Assembly (NCBI RefSeq): GCF_000372745.1
Contig: NZ_KB889712.1
Span: 1-44,725 of the forward strand
Origin: Embleya scabrispora DSM 41855
GTDB taxonomy: Bacteria; Actinomycetota; Actinomycetes; Streptomycetales; Streptomycetaceae
Length of the DNA: 44,725 bases
Reading direction: 5' to 3'
Notes under the pieces: model-generated
The model's input: only the letters and a program-made list of their open reading frames with translations
The model's database searches: none
Told to the model about the DNA's origin: nothing
Made by a program: the position numbers and the translations under genes
Shown: positions 34,756 to 43,917 of the stretch, in pieces
Numbering within the stretch: the stretch's first letter is position 1
How the letters are laid out: every line of letters begins with the position of its first letter

Positions 34756-35977
34756 CTACTGGATCGTGGGGGCGCGGATCGTCGACGGCACGGGTAAGGA
34801 TCCGGTCCACGGGCCGGCGATTCACGTCGAAGGCGACCGCATAGCGGCGGTGGGCAGTCCGCCTTCCGGTGCGCAAACGCTCGACGCCCGGGGGCTGACG
34901 ATCACGCCGGGACTGATCGACGCGCACGTCCATTTGGGCCTGTCCAGTGACATCAATCCGAGCCTGCGGCGGGAGCTGTCGGTTGCCGAGCTGGCGGCGG
35001 ACATGTTCGACAACTGCGGCCGGACCCTGGACGCCGGCTTCACCACGGTGCGAGACACCGGGGGCATCGACGCCGGGTTGGCACGGGCGGTGTCGAGCGG
35101 AAAGGTACGCGGGCCGCGGATTCTGCAGTGCGGGCCGGTCCAGTGCCAGACCGGCGGTCACGGACACTTCGCCGCCGAATGGGAACCGACAGCGGACTGG
35201 TACGACCACGACATCCCCGGGTTGCGGTCGATATCGCTCCTGTCCGACGGGCCCGAGCAGATGCGCAAGAACGTCCGTGAGACGTTTCGCCGCGGCGCCG
35301 ACTTCCTCAAACTGTGCGTGACCGGCGGGGTCATGTCGACACACGACAAGATCGGCGACACCCAATTCACCACCGAGGAGATCGCGGTCGCGGTGACCGA
35401 GGCGAACGCTCGCGGCAGCTACGTCACCGTCCACGCGCACAACAACGCCGGCATCCGCAACGCGGTCCACGCCGGTGTCGCCTGCGTGGAACACGGTTCC
35501 GAGATCGACGAGGAGACCGCCGGCCTGATGGCGGCGAAGGGAGTGGCTCTGGTGCCGACACTGGCGACGATGCACGCACTTCTCGAGGACCCGACACAGG
35601 CCGGCCTGCCGGCAGGGATCACCGACCGGGTCGGCACCGTTTTGCAGGGTCAAGTCGACGGGCTGTTGGCCTCCCGGGCCGCCGGCGTCAAGGTCGGCCT
35701 GGGCTCCGACCTCATCGGCGCCAACCAGCGCGGCCGCGGCCGCGAGTTGTCCCTGCGGTCGGGCATCGAGAGCCCGATGCTCGCGCTGCAGGCGGCGACC
35801 CGCATCAACGCCGAGATCCTGCGCATCTCCGACAAGGTGGGAAGCATCGAGGTCGGCAAGCTCGCCGATCTCACCGCGTGGGCGAGCGACCCGCTGCACA
35901 ACCCCGAGGTGTTCGGCGAGCCCGACAAGGTGGCACTGGTGATCCAGGGCGGCCGCGTCGTCAAGGACGGTCGCTGA
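34748..35977 (+). CDS. Metal-dependent amidohydrolase (COG1228, Xaa-Pro dipeptidase/imidazolonepropionase-like)
   Basis: A 409-residue amidohydrolase-superfamily protein with the full binuclear site: His60 and His62 (DAHVHLG), Lys188 (FLKLCVTGG, likely carboxylated), His229 or His231 (VHAHNN), His249 (EHGSEI) and Asp321 (GLGSDLIG). This subgroup includes Xaa-Pro dipeptidases and Xaa-Arg/Lys carboxypeptidases, which fits the S9 peptidase gene it overlaps; other cyclic-amide hydrolases are possible. Start GTG at 34748. Its stop overlaps the next start (TGATG). Confidence 0.9.
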   Translation: MSDYWIVGARIVDGTGKDPVHGPAIHVEGDRIAAVGSPPSGAQTLDARGLTITPGLIDAHVHLGLSSDINPSLRRELSVAELAADMFDNCGRTLDAGFTTVRDTGGIDAGLARAVSSGKVRGPRILQCGPVQCQTGGHGHFAAEWEPTADWYDHDIPGLRSISLLSDGPEQMRKNVRETFRRGADFLKLCVTGGVMSTHDKIGDTQFTTEEIAVAVTEANARGSYVTVHAHNNAGIRNAVHAGVACVEHGSEIDEETAGLMAAKGVALVPTLATMHALLEDPTQAGLPAGITDRVGTVLQGQVDGLLASRAAGVKVGLGSDLIGANQRGRGRELSLRSGIESPMLALQAATRINAEILRISDKVGSIEVGKLADLTAWASDPLHNPEVFGEPDKVALVIQGGRVVKDGR

Positions 35978-37233
35978 TGGCCGCGATCACCTACGCCGCG
36001 CCGTCGGGCCCGTATCCCGTGGGAGTCCGGGACGGCGAGGTGCTGGACACGACATATCCCACGCTGCGACCCGAGGACGCGAACGGCCGCCGCCTCATGG
36101 TTCGCGTCTGGTACCCCGCACAGACCGACGGCAGGACCTGCCGCCCCTACCTCGTGGACGACGAGGCGCAGTCGCTGCGGTGGCTCACCGAGGCGACGGG
36201 CGCGCCCGAAGAATGGGTGGACCGGCTGGCCGACGTGAGGACCCACAGCGTCGCCGACGCGAAGGCGGCCGGCCGCGGGTTCCCGACACTCGTGTACTCG
36301 CACGGCGCCGTCGGTTGGGTGTCCCAGAACACGCCGCTGATGGAACACCTCGCGAGCCACGGGTACATCGTGTGGAGCGTCGCGCACCCGGGAGAGGCGT
36401 GCTGTGTGCGCTATCCCAACGGCGACACGGTCAGGTACGACAAAGTGTTCAACGAAACGTTCCTCGGCACGGTCGCGGACCCCCACTACCTGGACAAGAT
36501 CACCGGTGACGTCGCGACGCGCTTCGAGCTGACGCCGGCGTTCCTGGACGACCACACCATGGGGCCGTGGTCGCAGCGCTGGGTCGACGACATGCGCGCG
36601 GTGATCGACGCGATCGAGGCGGGTTCGGTCGGCGGTGTCCCCGCCGACCTTGCCGGTGCCGGCGACACCGCCCGAGTGGGCGTGTTCGGCATGTCCTTCG
36701 GCGCTGCGGCGGCCGCCTCGACCGCGCAGCAGGACCACCGGGTGAAGGCGGTGGTCAACCTCGACGGCGGGCAATTCCTGTCCGACCTGCTCGACACCGA
36801 CATCCGCGTCCCCTTGCTCCACCTCGCGACCGACATCCGCGTCCAACTGGAGGCCGTGGGATTCCCGCCCGTCACCGCGATCGACGCCAACGAGTTCTTC
36901 TTCGAACCCCTTCGCACCGCCGGCACGAGACAGGACGTACACCGACTGCGTATGACCGATGTGACCCACCTTGAACTGACAGACCTCGTGCTGATCCCGG
37001 CCCAAGACCGCGCGGCCGTACTGCCCGGCGGCGGTAAGGTCGAGCCGCAACACACGATCGACCTCGTGAACGCCTTCATCCGCGCCTACTTCGACGCGGT
37101 ACTGCTCGGCATCGACAACCGCTTCCCGCAACCGCAGCTCGCCGAGTTCCCCGAGGTCACGCCGATCGACCTCGCCCCCGTCCGGGCATGGGCACTCGCG
37201 CACACGAACCCCCCGACACGGCCGGGGACCTAG
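35977..37233 (+). CDS. Alpha/beta hydrolase (PAF-acetylhydrolase/dienelactone hydrolase-like)
   Basis: A 418-residue hydrolase. The oxyanion block YSHGAVG is at 107-113, the nucleophile elbow GMSFG has Ser240, the acid is probably Asp263 (NLDGGQF), and the base His331 (VTHLEL). The order and spacing resemble platelet-activating-factor acetylhydrolase-type serine esterases. There is no signal peptide. It is translationally coupled to the amidohydrolase gene. The substrate is unknown; an ester or amide of the same metabolite is plausible. Confidence 0.85.
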   Translation: MAAITYAAPSGPYPVGVRDGEVLDTTYPTLRPEDANGRRLMVRVWYPAQTDGRTCRPYLVDDEAQSLRWLTEATGAPEEWVDRLADVRTHSVADAKAAGRGFPTLVYSHGAVGWVSQNTPLMEHLASHGYIVWSVAHPGEACCVRYPNGDTVRYDKVFNETFLGTVADPHYLDKITGDVATRFELTPAFLDDHTMGPWSQRWVDDMRAVIDAIEAGSVGGVPADLAGAGDTARVGVFGMSFGAAAAASTAQQDHRVKAVVNLDGGQFLSDLLDTDIRVPLLHLATDIRVQLEAVGFPPVTAIDANEFFFEPLRTAGTRQDVHRLRMTDVTHLELTDLVLIPAQDRAAVLPGGGKVEPQHTIDLVNAFIRAYFDAVLLGIDNRFPQPQLAEFPEVTPIDLAPVRAWALAHTNPPTRPGT

Positions 37234-37266
37234 CCCACCGAGCCCTGTCCACTGCAGCCCTGCGAG

Positions 37267-37301
37267 CCGGGCCGGGTAACCCCGGCCGGGCGCCGGCCCG
37301 G
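37267..37301 (+). terminator. Possible terminator after the hydrolase operon
   Basis: Inverted repeat with 9-bp arms (CCGGGCCGG at 37267 and its complement ending at 37301) and a 17-nt GC-rich spacer, beginning 34 bp after the stop at 37233. Confidence 0.45.
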
Positions 37302-37592
37302 TCAAGGTTCAGGACGGTCGACCACTCGCCGCGCCCCGGGCGTCGCCGCACGGCCGAACCGTGCCGCCGCCCGCCGTCGATGACGGAGCACAGCAGAGTT
37401 CAGGCCGAGGTCGAACACGTCGGGGGCGGCGGACGGTCCGGTCTCACAGAGGGAAGTGCTCGACGTCGAGTTCCCGTCATCGACGCCGCGGACAGACACG
37501 ACCCACCAGCGGGCCGTCTTGTCCCCGAACCGGCCTACGCCTGTGCCTGCTTCACGAAGCACCGCGCATCGCATCCGCCGGCAGCAACCATC

Positions 37593-37608
37593 GGTAGCGG
37601 TGGCTACC
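37593..37608. promoter_or_regulatory. Small inverted repeat upstream of the PucR-type gene
   Basis: GGTAGC-GGTG-GCTACC, about 133 bp before the start at 37741, in an otherwise featureless 500-bp gap. Possible operator; no second copy was noticed. Confidence 0.35.
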
Positions 37609-37740
37609 AAAACGAAACCTCGGCGTCACTGGCTTCCGCGCTGTTGAAACTGTCGAACTCAGCTGAATGGAGGGTGACTTCGTGGGTGTCCGCGATTGGT
37701 TGGTGAGATCGCGCCGCGACGTTGTACCGGCGGTGTCGCG

Positions 37741-38973
37741 ATGATCCCTCCGTACACCGATGCGATCCAGCAACTGGTCGACTCGCTCGCCGCGCGGATC
37801 CACCATTCGGTCGCCGTGGACGACCAGCGCGGCGGCCTCATCGTGTCCAGCCGTCACTACGGTGACGAGGATAGGCTCCGTATCGACGTGGTGCTGTCCC
37901 GACACCTGCCGGCCCGCGTCGCCGAATACCTCAACAGCTTCGGCATCTCCACCTCCGACAAGCCCCTGTCGATTCCCGGCAGTCCGGCTCTCGGGCTCAA
38001 GGCCCGACGGTGCTATCCGATCCGTGGTCACGAACGGCTGCTCGGCTATCTGTGGCTGATCGACGAAGGCGCGGAGCGCTTCGACGAGGTGGTCGGCGCC
38101 TGCGTGGTCCGGCTGTCGGCGCGGATGCGGGAGCGGATGCTCCAAGTTGCCGAGGAGGAGCAGCGGCGCCGGGCCTTGGTGGTCGCCCTCCTGCGCGGGG
38201 GCAAGGACTCCGCTCGCGCCGCGAAAGACCTGATCAACCAGGGGCTCGTCGATGCCACAGACGAGATCGTGGTCATCGCCACCGATGCGACCACGGACCC
38301 CGAGACGGTTGCGGCCGTGATCATGGAGTCCACCGGTCGGGCCGGCCACGACGGGCCGGCCATCCGCCCGCTCATGGCCGCGCTGGGCAATCGCGGTGCG
38401 GTCCTGGTCACCGGCCGAAACGAGGTGGAACGCACAGCGGCACGGCTGGCCGAGGTGATCCGGAAGGGTGTGCGGCGGCTGGACGCCAGAGGTGATGGCC
38501 TCTTCGTCGGTCTGAGCAACACCGGCTCGCTCGATCAGGCTCCGGACCTCTTGCGTCAAGCCGTGCTGGCGGCGTTCGCCGCCGCCGAGTTGCCGGAGTT
38601 GGCACCGGTTTCGTCCTGGCGGGATACCGGTGTGTACGGTCCGCTCATGCTCGCCGCGGTGGCATCTCCCGAGCCGGTCGTGCCGCCCTGGATTGCCGAC
38701 CTCGGTGCCGGTGGACGCGCCGACTCGCTGGCCCACACCGCCGAGGTGTTCCTGGATGCCGCCGGGGACACCGCGACGGCGTCGGAGCGGCTGATGATCC
38801 ACCGGACGACGCTGTACTACCGGCTGGCCCAGATCGAGAACAAAACCGGGTGGAACTTGAAGAACGGCCGCGACCGGTTGACCTTGCACCTGGGACTGAA
38901 GATGCAGCGCCTCCTCGACAGCGGCATCCCGGCTTTGCTACGGGGAGAGGAACAACGCTGGGGAGGTTCCTGA
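37741..38973 (+). CDS. PucR-type (CdaR-like) transcriptional regulator
   Basis: A 410-residue protein with a C-terminal PucR/HTH_30 domain (about 345-395: TASERLMIHRTTLYYRLAQI, then ENKTGWNL) and an N-terminal sensory half without a clear named domain (DAIQQLVDSLAARIHHSVAV). PucR-family proteins activate catabolic genes for purines, amino acids and similar nitrogen sources. It lies just upstream of, and in the same direction as, the cyclodeaminase gene, which is the likely target. ATG at 37741 has only a weak ribosome site; GTG at 37696 is an alternative. Confidence 0.9.
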   Translation: MIPPYTDAIQQLVDSLAARIHHSVAVDDQRGGLIVSSRHYGDEDRLRIDVVLSRHLPARVAEYLNSFGISTSDKPLSIPGSPALGLKARRCYPIRGHERLLGYLWLIDEGAERFDEVVGACVVRLSARMRERMLQVAEEEQRRRALVVALLRGGKDSARAAKDLINQGLVDATDEIVVIATDATTDPETVAAVIMESTGRAGHDGPAIRPLMAALGNRGAVLVTGRNEVERTAARLAEVIRKGVRRLDARGDGLFVGLSNTGSLDQAPDLLRQAVLAAFAAAELPELAPVSSWRDTGVYGPLMLAAVASPEPVVPPWIADLGAGGRADSLAHTAEVFLDAAGDTATASERLMIHRTTLYYRLAQIENKTGWNLKNGRDRLTLHLGLKMQRLLDSGIPALLRGEEQRWGGS

Positions 38974-39067
38974 TCCGTGCCGATGCCGGTGAGGGCCCAG
39001 TGGCTGGAGGCTGTACGGACCCCGGCCGGTGGCCGCCGGGTGAGAATCGAAAGCGAGAAACCCACAC

Positions 39068-40090
39068 ATGACCCTCCCCACGGACCGAGAGCGTGTCGCA
39101 AGCCGGTTGCGGATCGGCTCGGAGCTGCTCTACCTGTCCCGGCAGGACGTCGAACACCTGCAACTGACGCGGGACGCCATCCTGGAGCTGACCCGCCAAG
39201 CCCTGGTCGAGCACGGTCACCGCCGCTACGAGATGCCGGCCAAGATCGGCGTCCACCCGTACGACAACGTCTTCTACCACGCCATGCCGGCCTACCTGCC
39301 GGAGCCGGGGATCGTGGGCATGAAGTGGATCGAGTGCTACCCGGACAACCCGCGCACGTTCGATCTCCCGCAGACCACCGGACTGCTCGTCCTCAATGAC
39401 GTGGACAGCGGTGTGCCACTGGCCGTCATGGACTCGGCGTGGCTGACCGCGATGCGCACCCCGGCGGTGACGGTTCTGGCCGCCGCGACGCTGCACCCCG
39501 ACGTCACCACGTTCGCAATGTTCGGCTGCGGCGTGCAGGGCATCGAGCACGTCCGCTACGCGGCCCTGGCGATGCCCCGGTTGGAGACCATCTACGTCTA
39601 CGACACCAACGAGGCGGCCGCGGACGCGCTGATCGCAAAGCTGCAGCCCGAACTGGGCCTGCGGATCGTCAAGGGTGAATCACCTGAAGCGGTCACCAAG
39701 AGCGCGCAGGTGCTGAGCTCGGCGACGGTCATCCTGCGTCAGCCGCTCGCGGTGGTGCAGGACGAGTGGGTAACCGCCGGCCAGACGATCCTGCCGTGTG
39801 ACCTGAACACCTTCTGGGACCCGCGCACCACCCACCGCGCCGACAAGTACATCGTCGACAGCATCGAAGAACACGAACTGTTCGCGTCGATGGGGTACTT
39901 CCCCGACGGCCTGCCCGAGGTCGTTGCCGAGACCGGCGAGGTGCTGGCCGGTGTGCAGCCCGGTCGGGAGAACGCCGACGAGATCATCGTCAACAGCAAC
40001 ATCGGCATGGCCGTCTGCGACATCGCGGTGGGTCACGCGATCATGCACCATGCGCTCGAACACGGCGTCGGCGTGCGGCTGTCCCTGTGA
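39068..40090 (+). CDS. Ornithine cyclodeaminase/mu-crystallin family protein
   Basis: A 340-residue OCD-fold protein. Substrate-binding residues: Lys59 (MPAKIGVHP), Lys86 (GMKWIECYP), Arg130-Thr131 (AMRTPAV). The NAD(P) Rossmann motif is FGCGVQG (152-158). Family members convert ornithine to proline or reduce pyrroline/piperideine carboxylates and other ketimines. Next to peptidase genes and an FAD oxidoreductase gene, cyclic imino-acid metabolism is likely (inference). ATG at 39068; the ribosome site is weak. Confidence 0.9.
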   Translation: MTLPTDRERVASRLRIGSELLYLSRQDVEHLQLTRDAILELTRQALVEHGHRRYEMPAKIGVHPYDNVFYHAMPAYLPEPGIVGMKWIECYPDNPRTFDLPQTTGLLVLNDVDSGVPLAVMDSAWLTAMRTPAVTVLAAATLHPDVTTFAMFGCGVQGIEHVRYAALAMPRLETIYVYDTNEAAADALIAKLQPELGLRIVKGESPEAVTKSAQVLSSATVILRQPLAVVQDEWVTAGQTILPCDLNTFWDPRTTHRADKYIVDSIEEHELFASMGYFPDGLPEVVAETGEVLAGVQPGRENADEIIVNSNIGMAVCDIAVGHAIMHHALEHGVGVRLSL

Positions 40091-40209
40091 TCCCCAGTCC
40101 CGGCAGACAGGCAAGGACGGCGCCTTCCGGTAGCCGGATCTCCCAGTCCGGACGCGACCGACAAAAGCCGCCGGAGACGCCACCGAACGAGCAGCCCCTG
40201 CACACCACT

Positions 40210-40565
40210 ACGCCCGATCCGGCAGTGGACGCCCTCGGTCGCGGGCCGGCGAAGGGAGTTGCCGCCATCGCCCGGGAACTCGATATTGCTCACCGTGCAA
40301 CGCCGACCACAAGATTGCGAAGCGGTTCAGCTTTCCATCATCCGAGCCCTGGTCCCGGGTGAGGATCCGGCGAGCACGATTCGGGAGTGCGCCGAGTGCG
40401 GCGACGAGGGCGTCGCGGAGATGGTCGGTGGAGTGTCTCTCGGGCCGTGTCACCAGGCGGAAGTGGCGGGTTCGGCGGTCGACGAGGGTGGCCACCGCGG
40501 ATTGGCTGCGGGGACCGACGATCAGGTCACCCTCCCGATCGCCCAGGCGTGACCGCAGCTCGACG
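40210..40565 (-). pseudogene. IS30-family transposase remnant
   Basis: The minus strand reads RLGDREGDLIVGPRSQSAVA, TLVDRRTRHFRLVTRPERHS, and DALVAALGALPNRARRILTR before DQGSDDGK. This is the DDE core of IS30 transposases (EGDLIxGxxNQSAVGTLVERTTR ... LTWDQG), with two of three catalytic residues and no ends. Confidence 0.85.
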
Positions 40566-40600
40566 ACCTGTGGGCCTGTTCGGCGGGTGGGCCGTGACCG

Positions 40601-40882
40601 CTACGCCACCGCAGCGGATGGGCACACACCGGTGGGACCGACCCCCGGACGTGGACGAGCACCCGGCCTGGGCCGGTCCAGGCGGCGGCCCTGGGCCGGC
40701 ACCCGTTCGGTGAGGTCGGCCGGCACGGCCCGGTGGAGCACCGAGGTCACCGGGACCGTGTCCTCATCGCAGAACTGCCAACTGGCCGCGAGCGGGCGGA
40801 TACCCACGTTGTCGATCGCCACCGAGCAGCCCGGTCGCTCGGACAACTCGTCGACCAGGGACTGCGGAACGTCGTCACCCAC
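40601..40882 (-). CDS. Small hypothetical protein
   Basis: A 93-codon frame with strongly GC-biased third positions in its first two thirds, starting at GTG 40882 with GGAGGG about nine bases upstream: MGDDVPQSLVDELSERPGCS followed by VAIDNVGIRPLAASWQFCDE and VLHRAVPADLTERVPAQGR. The last 25 residues are Arg/Pro-rich, so the 3' end may be altered. I do not recognise the family. Two palindromes lie just upstream and could regulate it or the divergent FAD gene. Confidence 0.45.
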   Translation of the reverse strand: MGDDVPQSLVDELSERPGCSVAIDNVGIRPLAASWQFCDEDTVPVTSVLHRAVPADLTERVPAQGRRLDRPRPGARPRPGVGPTGVCPSAAVA

Positions 40883-40931
40883 CGGGCCGGGTCCCTCCAC
40901 CTTCGGGCACGTGGACGGGCGCCGGCGAATG

Positions 40932-40975
40932 CGACGACTGTCGTACTGATGCTGAAGGACGTACGACGGTCGTCG
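40932..40975. promoter_or_regulatory. Paired palindromic operator sites
   Basis: ACGAC-T-GTCGT at 40934-40944 and ACGAC-G-GTCGT at 40963-40973, 29 bp centre to centre. With flanks they also form a 15-bp inverted repeat. Placed between a minus-strand small frame and the FAD oxidoreductase gene. Confidence 0.55.
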
Positions 40976-41146
40976 GATGTACCCGGGCGGGTGGCCGGTC
41001 AGACTGAGGGGTGTCGCGAGGTCGGAGTCGGTCGGCGCCAGTGTCCGGCCGTTGGGCGGACAAGGTGCTTCCAGACCGGGAGCCCACCACGACGGTTCGA
41101 TCGGTGTCCGTCGAGGCGCCGTCGTAAGGTCAGGGAGGAAACACGG

Positions 41147-42445
41147 ATGAGTACAGACGTCGTGGTGATCGGCGCGGGAGTGATGGGTTCCTCGATCGCC
41201 CTCGAACTCGCCCGAGCGGGGCGGCGGGTCACCGTGGTGGACAAGGCCGGCGGCGTCGGCCTGGGCTCCACCAGCGCTTCCAGTGCCATCGTGCGGTTCA
41301 ACTTCTCCACGCACGCCGGAGTGGCCGCGTCGTGGGAGGCGCACTTCTGCTGGCGGGCGTGGGAGGAGCATCTGGGCTGCGTGGTCCCCAACCCGGTACG
41401 TTTCGAGCGCTGCGGGATGGCCGTGCTGGACGTGGACGCCGCGCCGCGCGCCGCCTACCTGCCGCTGTTCGACGCGGTCGGGGTGCCCTACGAGGAGTGG
41501 GACGCGGCGACCCTGGCGGCCAGGATCCCGGGTCTGGACGCCGGGCGGTACTGGCCGCCCAAACGACTGGACGACGACGCTTTCTGGGCGGCGGCCGACG
41601 GCACGCTCGGCGCGGTCCACACCCCCGACGCGGGGTATGTCGGCGATCCGCAGTTGGCGGCGCTGAACCTGGCTTCCGCCGCAGAGCGGCACGGTACCGA
41701 ATTCCGGTTCCGGCGCACGGTGACCGCAGTGGAGTCGGCCGGCGGGCGGGTCACCGCCGTGGTGCTCGACGACGGGTCCCGGTTGGGCTGTGCGACGGTG
41801 GTCAACGCGGCCGGCCCCTGGTCCGGGCGGATCAACGAACTGGCCGGGGTGGGCTCGGACTTCACCATCGGAGTCCGACCCTTGCGACAGGAGGTCAGCC
41901 ACCTCCGGGAGCCCGGCGGCCTCGACCCGGAGGGATCGGCCGGGATTGCCGTGGCTGACATGGACCTGGGGGTGTACATCCGCGGCGAGGTCGGCGGCGG
42001 GCTCCTGATCGGTGGGACCGAGCCTGAGTGTGACCCGCTCGAGTGGGTCGACGACCCGGACTCGGTGAACCCCAACCCGACGTCGGCCGTGTTCGAGGCG
42101 CAGGTGACCCGGGCGGCGCGGCGGTTGAGCGGGCTGACCGTGCCGAATCGGGCACGCGGCGTGGTCGGGGTGTACGACGTCGCCGAGGACTGGACGCCCA
42201 TCTACGATCGGACCGACCTGGACGGCTTCTACGTGGTGATGGGCACCAGTGGCAACCAGTTCAAGAACGCCCCGCTGGTGGGGCAATTGATGGCCACCCT
42301 GATCGACCGGGTGGACAACGGCGCGGACCACGACGCGGATCCGGTGTGCTTCGTCGGCCCGCACACCGGCGAGACGATCGACCTGGGCGCGTTCTCCCGA
42401 CGACGCAGCATCAACACCGCGAACTCCGGGACCGTGTTCGGCTGA
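41147..42445 (+). CDS. FAD-dependent oxidoreductase (DAO family, sarcosine oxidase/amino acid dehydrogenase-like)
   Basis: A 432-residue DAO-fold flavoprotein: dinucleotide motif VIGAGVMGSSIALELARAG (7-25), a second FAD contact GLGSTSASSAIVRFNFS, VVNAAGPWSG in the middle, and the C-terminal GFYVVMGTSGNQFKNAPLVG. Relatives oxidise N-methyl or cyclic amino acids such as sarcosine, proline or hydroxyproline. ATG at 41147 has GGAGG upstream. A decayed partial copy lies at 24.3-24.6 kb. Downstream is a small acidic protein gene 82 bp away. Confidence 0.92.
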   Translation: MSTDVVVIGAGVMGSSIALELARAGRRVTVVDKAGGVGLGSTSASSAIVRFNFSTHAGVAASWEAHFCWRAWEEHLGCVVPNPVRFERCGMAVLDVDAAPRAAYLPLFDAVGVPYEEWDAATLAARIPGLDAGRYWPPKRLDDDAFWAAADGTLGAVHTPDAGYVGDPQLAALNLASAAERHGTEFRFRRTVTAVESAGGRVTAVVLDDGSRLGCATVVNAAGPWSGRINELAGVGSDFTIGVRPLRQEVSHLREPGGLDPEGSAGIAVADMDLGVYIRGEVGGGLLIGGTEPECDPLEWVDDPDSVNPNPTSAVFEAQVTRAARRLSGLTVPNRARGVVGVYDVAEDWTPIYDRTDLDGFYVVMGTSGNQFKNAPLVGQLMATLIDRVDNGADHDADPVCFVGPHTGETIDLGAFSRRRSINTANSGTVFG

Positions 42446-42527
42446 GCCGGGACGGGTCGCCGCACCCCGCCTCTTCGCCCCTCGCACCCGGCACCTCGCG
42501 TCGGCCGCGAGCGATAGGAAGATCCCT

Positions 42528-42701
42528 TTGACACCCGAGTACTTCGACGCTGTCGATCCCGAATCCCACGGCGACGTCTATGCCGCCCGCGAGGAGACGG
42601 TCTTCCACTTCGAAGCCGCTGCCGACGCGGACGAGAACGAGCAGTTGTTGCTGCGCGTTACCGGCCCCGATGATCCGCCGGACGACGGTGGTACTGCGTG
42701 A
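42528..42701 (+). CDS. 57-residue acidic hypothetical protein
   Basis: TTG start at 42528 with AGGAAG seven bases upstream. The protein begins MTPEYFDAVDPESHGDVYAA and ends VTGPDDPPDDGGTA; it is strongly acidic (many Asp and Glu). I do not recognise the family. Position and direction suggest co-expression with the FAD oxidoreductase. It could be the start of a longer gene cut by deletion. Confidence 0.55.
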   Translation: MTPEYFDAVDPESHGDVYAAREETVFHFEAAADADENEQLLLRVTGPDDPPDDGGTA

Positions 42702-43402
42702 AACACTGCCGGCCGAGCCAACCGCTGCCCGATTGCACCTGCCCGAACCTGCGGGCGAACCTGGTCCCGTCGTCCAGGGGCGTCGCCTGTTTGCCCTCCC
42801 CCGCTGCGACCCCGGGACCCGCCTCCGCGTCTACTTCGCGTACTGCGCCAGGCGCGACGCCCGATATCTTCGGACCTGCGGCGGCTCGGCCCGACCGAAT
42901 CCCGTAGCCCCTCGGATCCCACTTCCCGCAACTTCGTCTCGGTCCGCGATCCGACGAGTCATGCCAACGGCGACGTTCCGCTGCCGCGCATGCGCCTGCC
43001 GCACGCACGTCCTCCGGGAAGCCAGCGGATGGATGACTCCCGTTCCGTCCGCAGCCGCATCGCAGCACACTCGACCTCAGTTTTGCAGCGCCCGCCCGCT
43101 GATCAAGCCAACTCCCTACCGTGAAACGGAGTCGAGCACTCTGTGGCGTCCGACGCCGCCAGCGCTCTCCCGGGCTGCGAGGCTTCTTCCTCGCCGCTCA
43201 TCGGGACACCCCCGACCGCCGGCGGGCTCCGGTTTCGACCCGGGGCCTCGTGATCACGCCGTCGAGGCCGGGAAGAGCGATACGCGGCGCAGGGAAGGAC
43301 GGGTTCGATGTCATCACGCGGAGTGTAGGGATCCCTACCGACAGGCACGGTGTGATGTCGTCCAAGACGGCGGCATCGTGCGAACGGGCGACACGCGGCG
43401 GC
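42702..43402. other. Gap without recognised gene
   Basis: Both strands are open in several frames, but none has a recognisable product or a convincing start. No RNA gene or clear repeat was seen. Confidence 0.4.
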
Positions 43403-43600
43403 TCACAGTTGCCTGCGGAGCGCGATTTCGGCTCTGTTCACGGCTGCGGTCAGGGCTTGCGCGTGGGCTGCGGAGAGATGTCCGGCGTCGAGCCCCGATG
43501 CGGTCAGGACGGCACGGAGTTTCCGTGTCTGCCCACTGGTCAGGCGGGAGCGTACCGGGTGGTGGTTCAGGAAGTCGCGGACGTGACCCGGGTGTTCTCG
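43403..43600 (-). other. Coding-like C-terminal fragment, family unknown
   Basis: The minus frame reads HPGHVRDFLNHHPVRSRLTS, GQTRKLRAVLTASGLDAGHL and AAVNRAEIALRRQL then stop. Composition is protein-like rather than shadow-like, but no start or domain is visible and it overlaps the beginning of the recombinase relic. Confidence 0.3.
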
Positions 43601-43862
43601 GAGAAGATCTCCACCCGCGCCAAAGCGGCCCGAACTGGACAAGGCCGTCGGCCTTGCCCACGAACTGCGCGCCTCCGGGATTCGGGTGTCCCTCGTGGTC
43701 CACGAGCACAAACGACTCGGCCGCGGCATCGACCTGGCGACCCTGGCCGAGGAGTTGAAGGCGAGCGACGTCGGCCTTGAGTTCCTGACCGGCGAACTCC
43801 AGGGATCGCACGACCCGTCCGGTGTTGTGTTCACCGTGTTGGCGGCCCTCCGCGGCCGCGTG
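43585..43862 (+). pseudogene. Serine recombinase (resolvase/invertase) remnant
   Basis: FSEKISTRAK is followed, after a frameshift, by PELDKAVGLAHELRASGIRV, VVHEHKRLGRGIDLATLAEE and LGLEFLTGELQGSHDPSGVV-type sequence (here starting VGLEFL) to VFTVLAAL. This is the second half of a Tn3-resolvase catalytic domain. The catalytic Ser region and the HTH are absent, and the frame continues into unrelated sequence. Confidence 0.85.
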
Positions 43863-43917
43863 GAGGACACGTCCCTCCCGGAACGCCTTCTGACGCCGAA
43901 CAGGCTGCTGGACTTGG

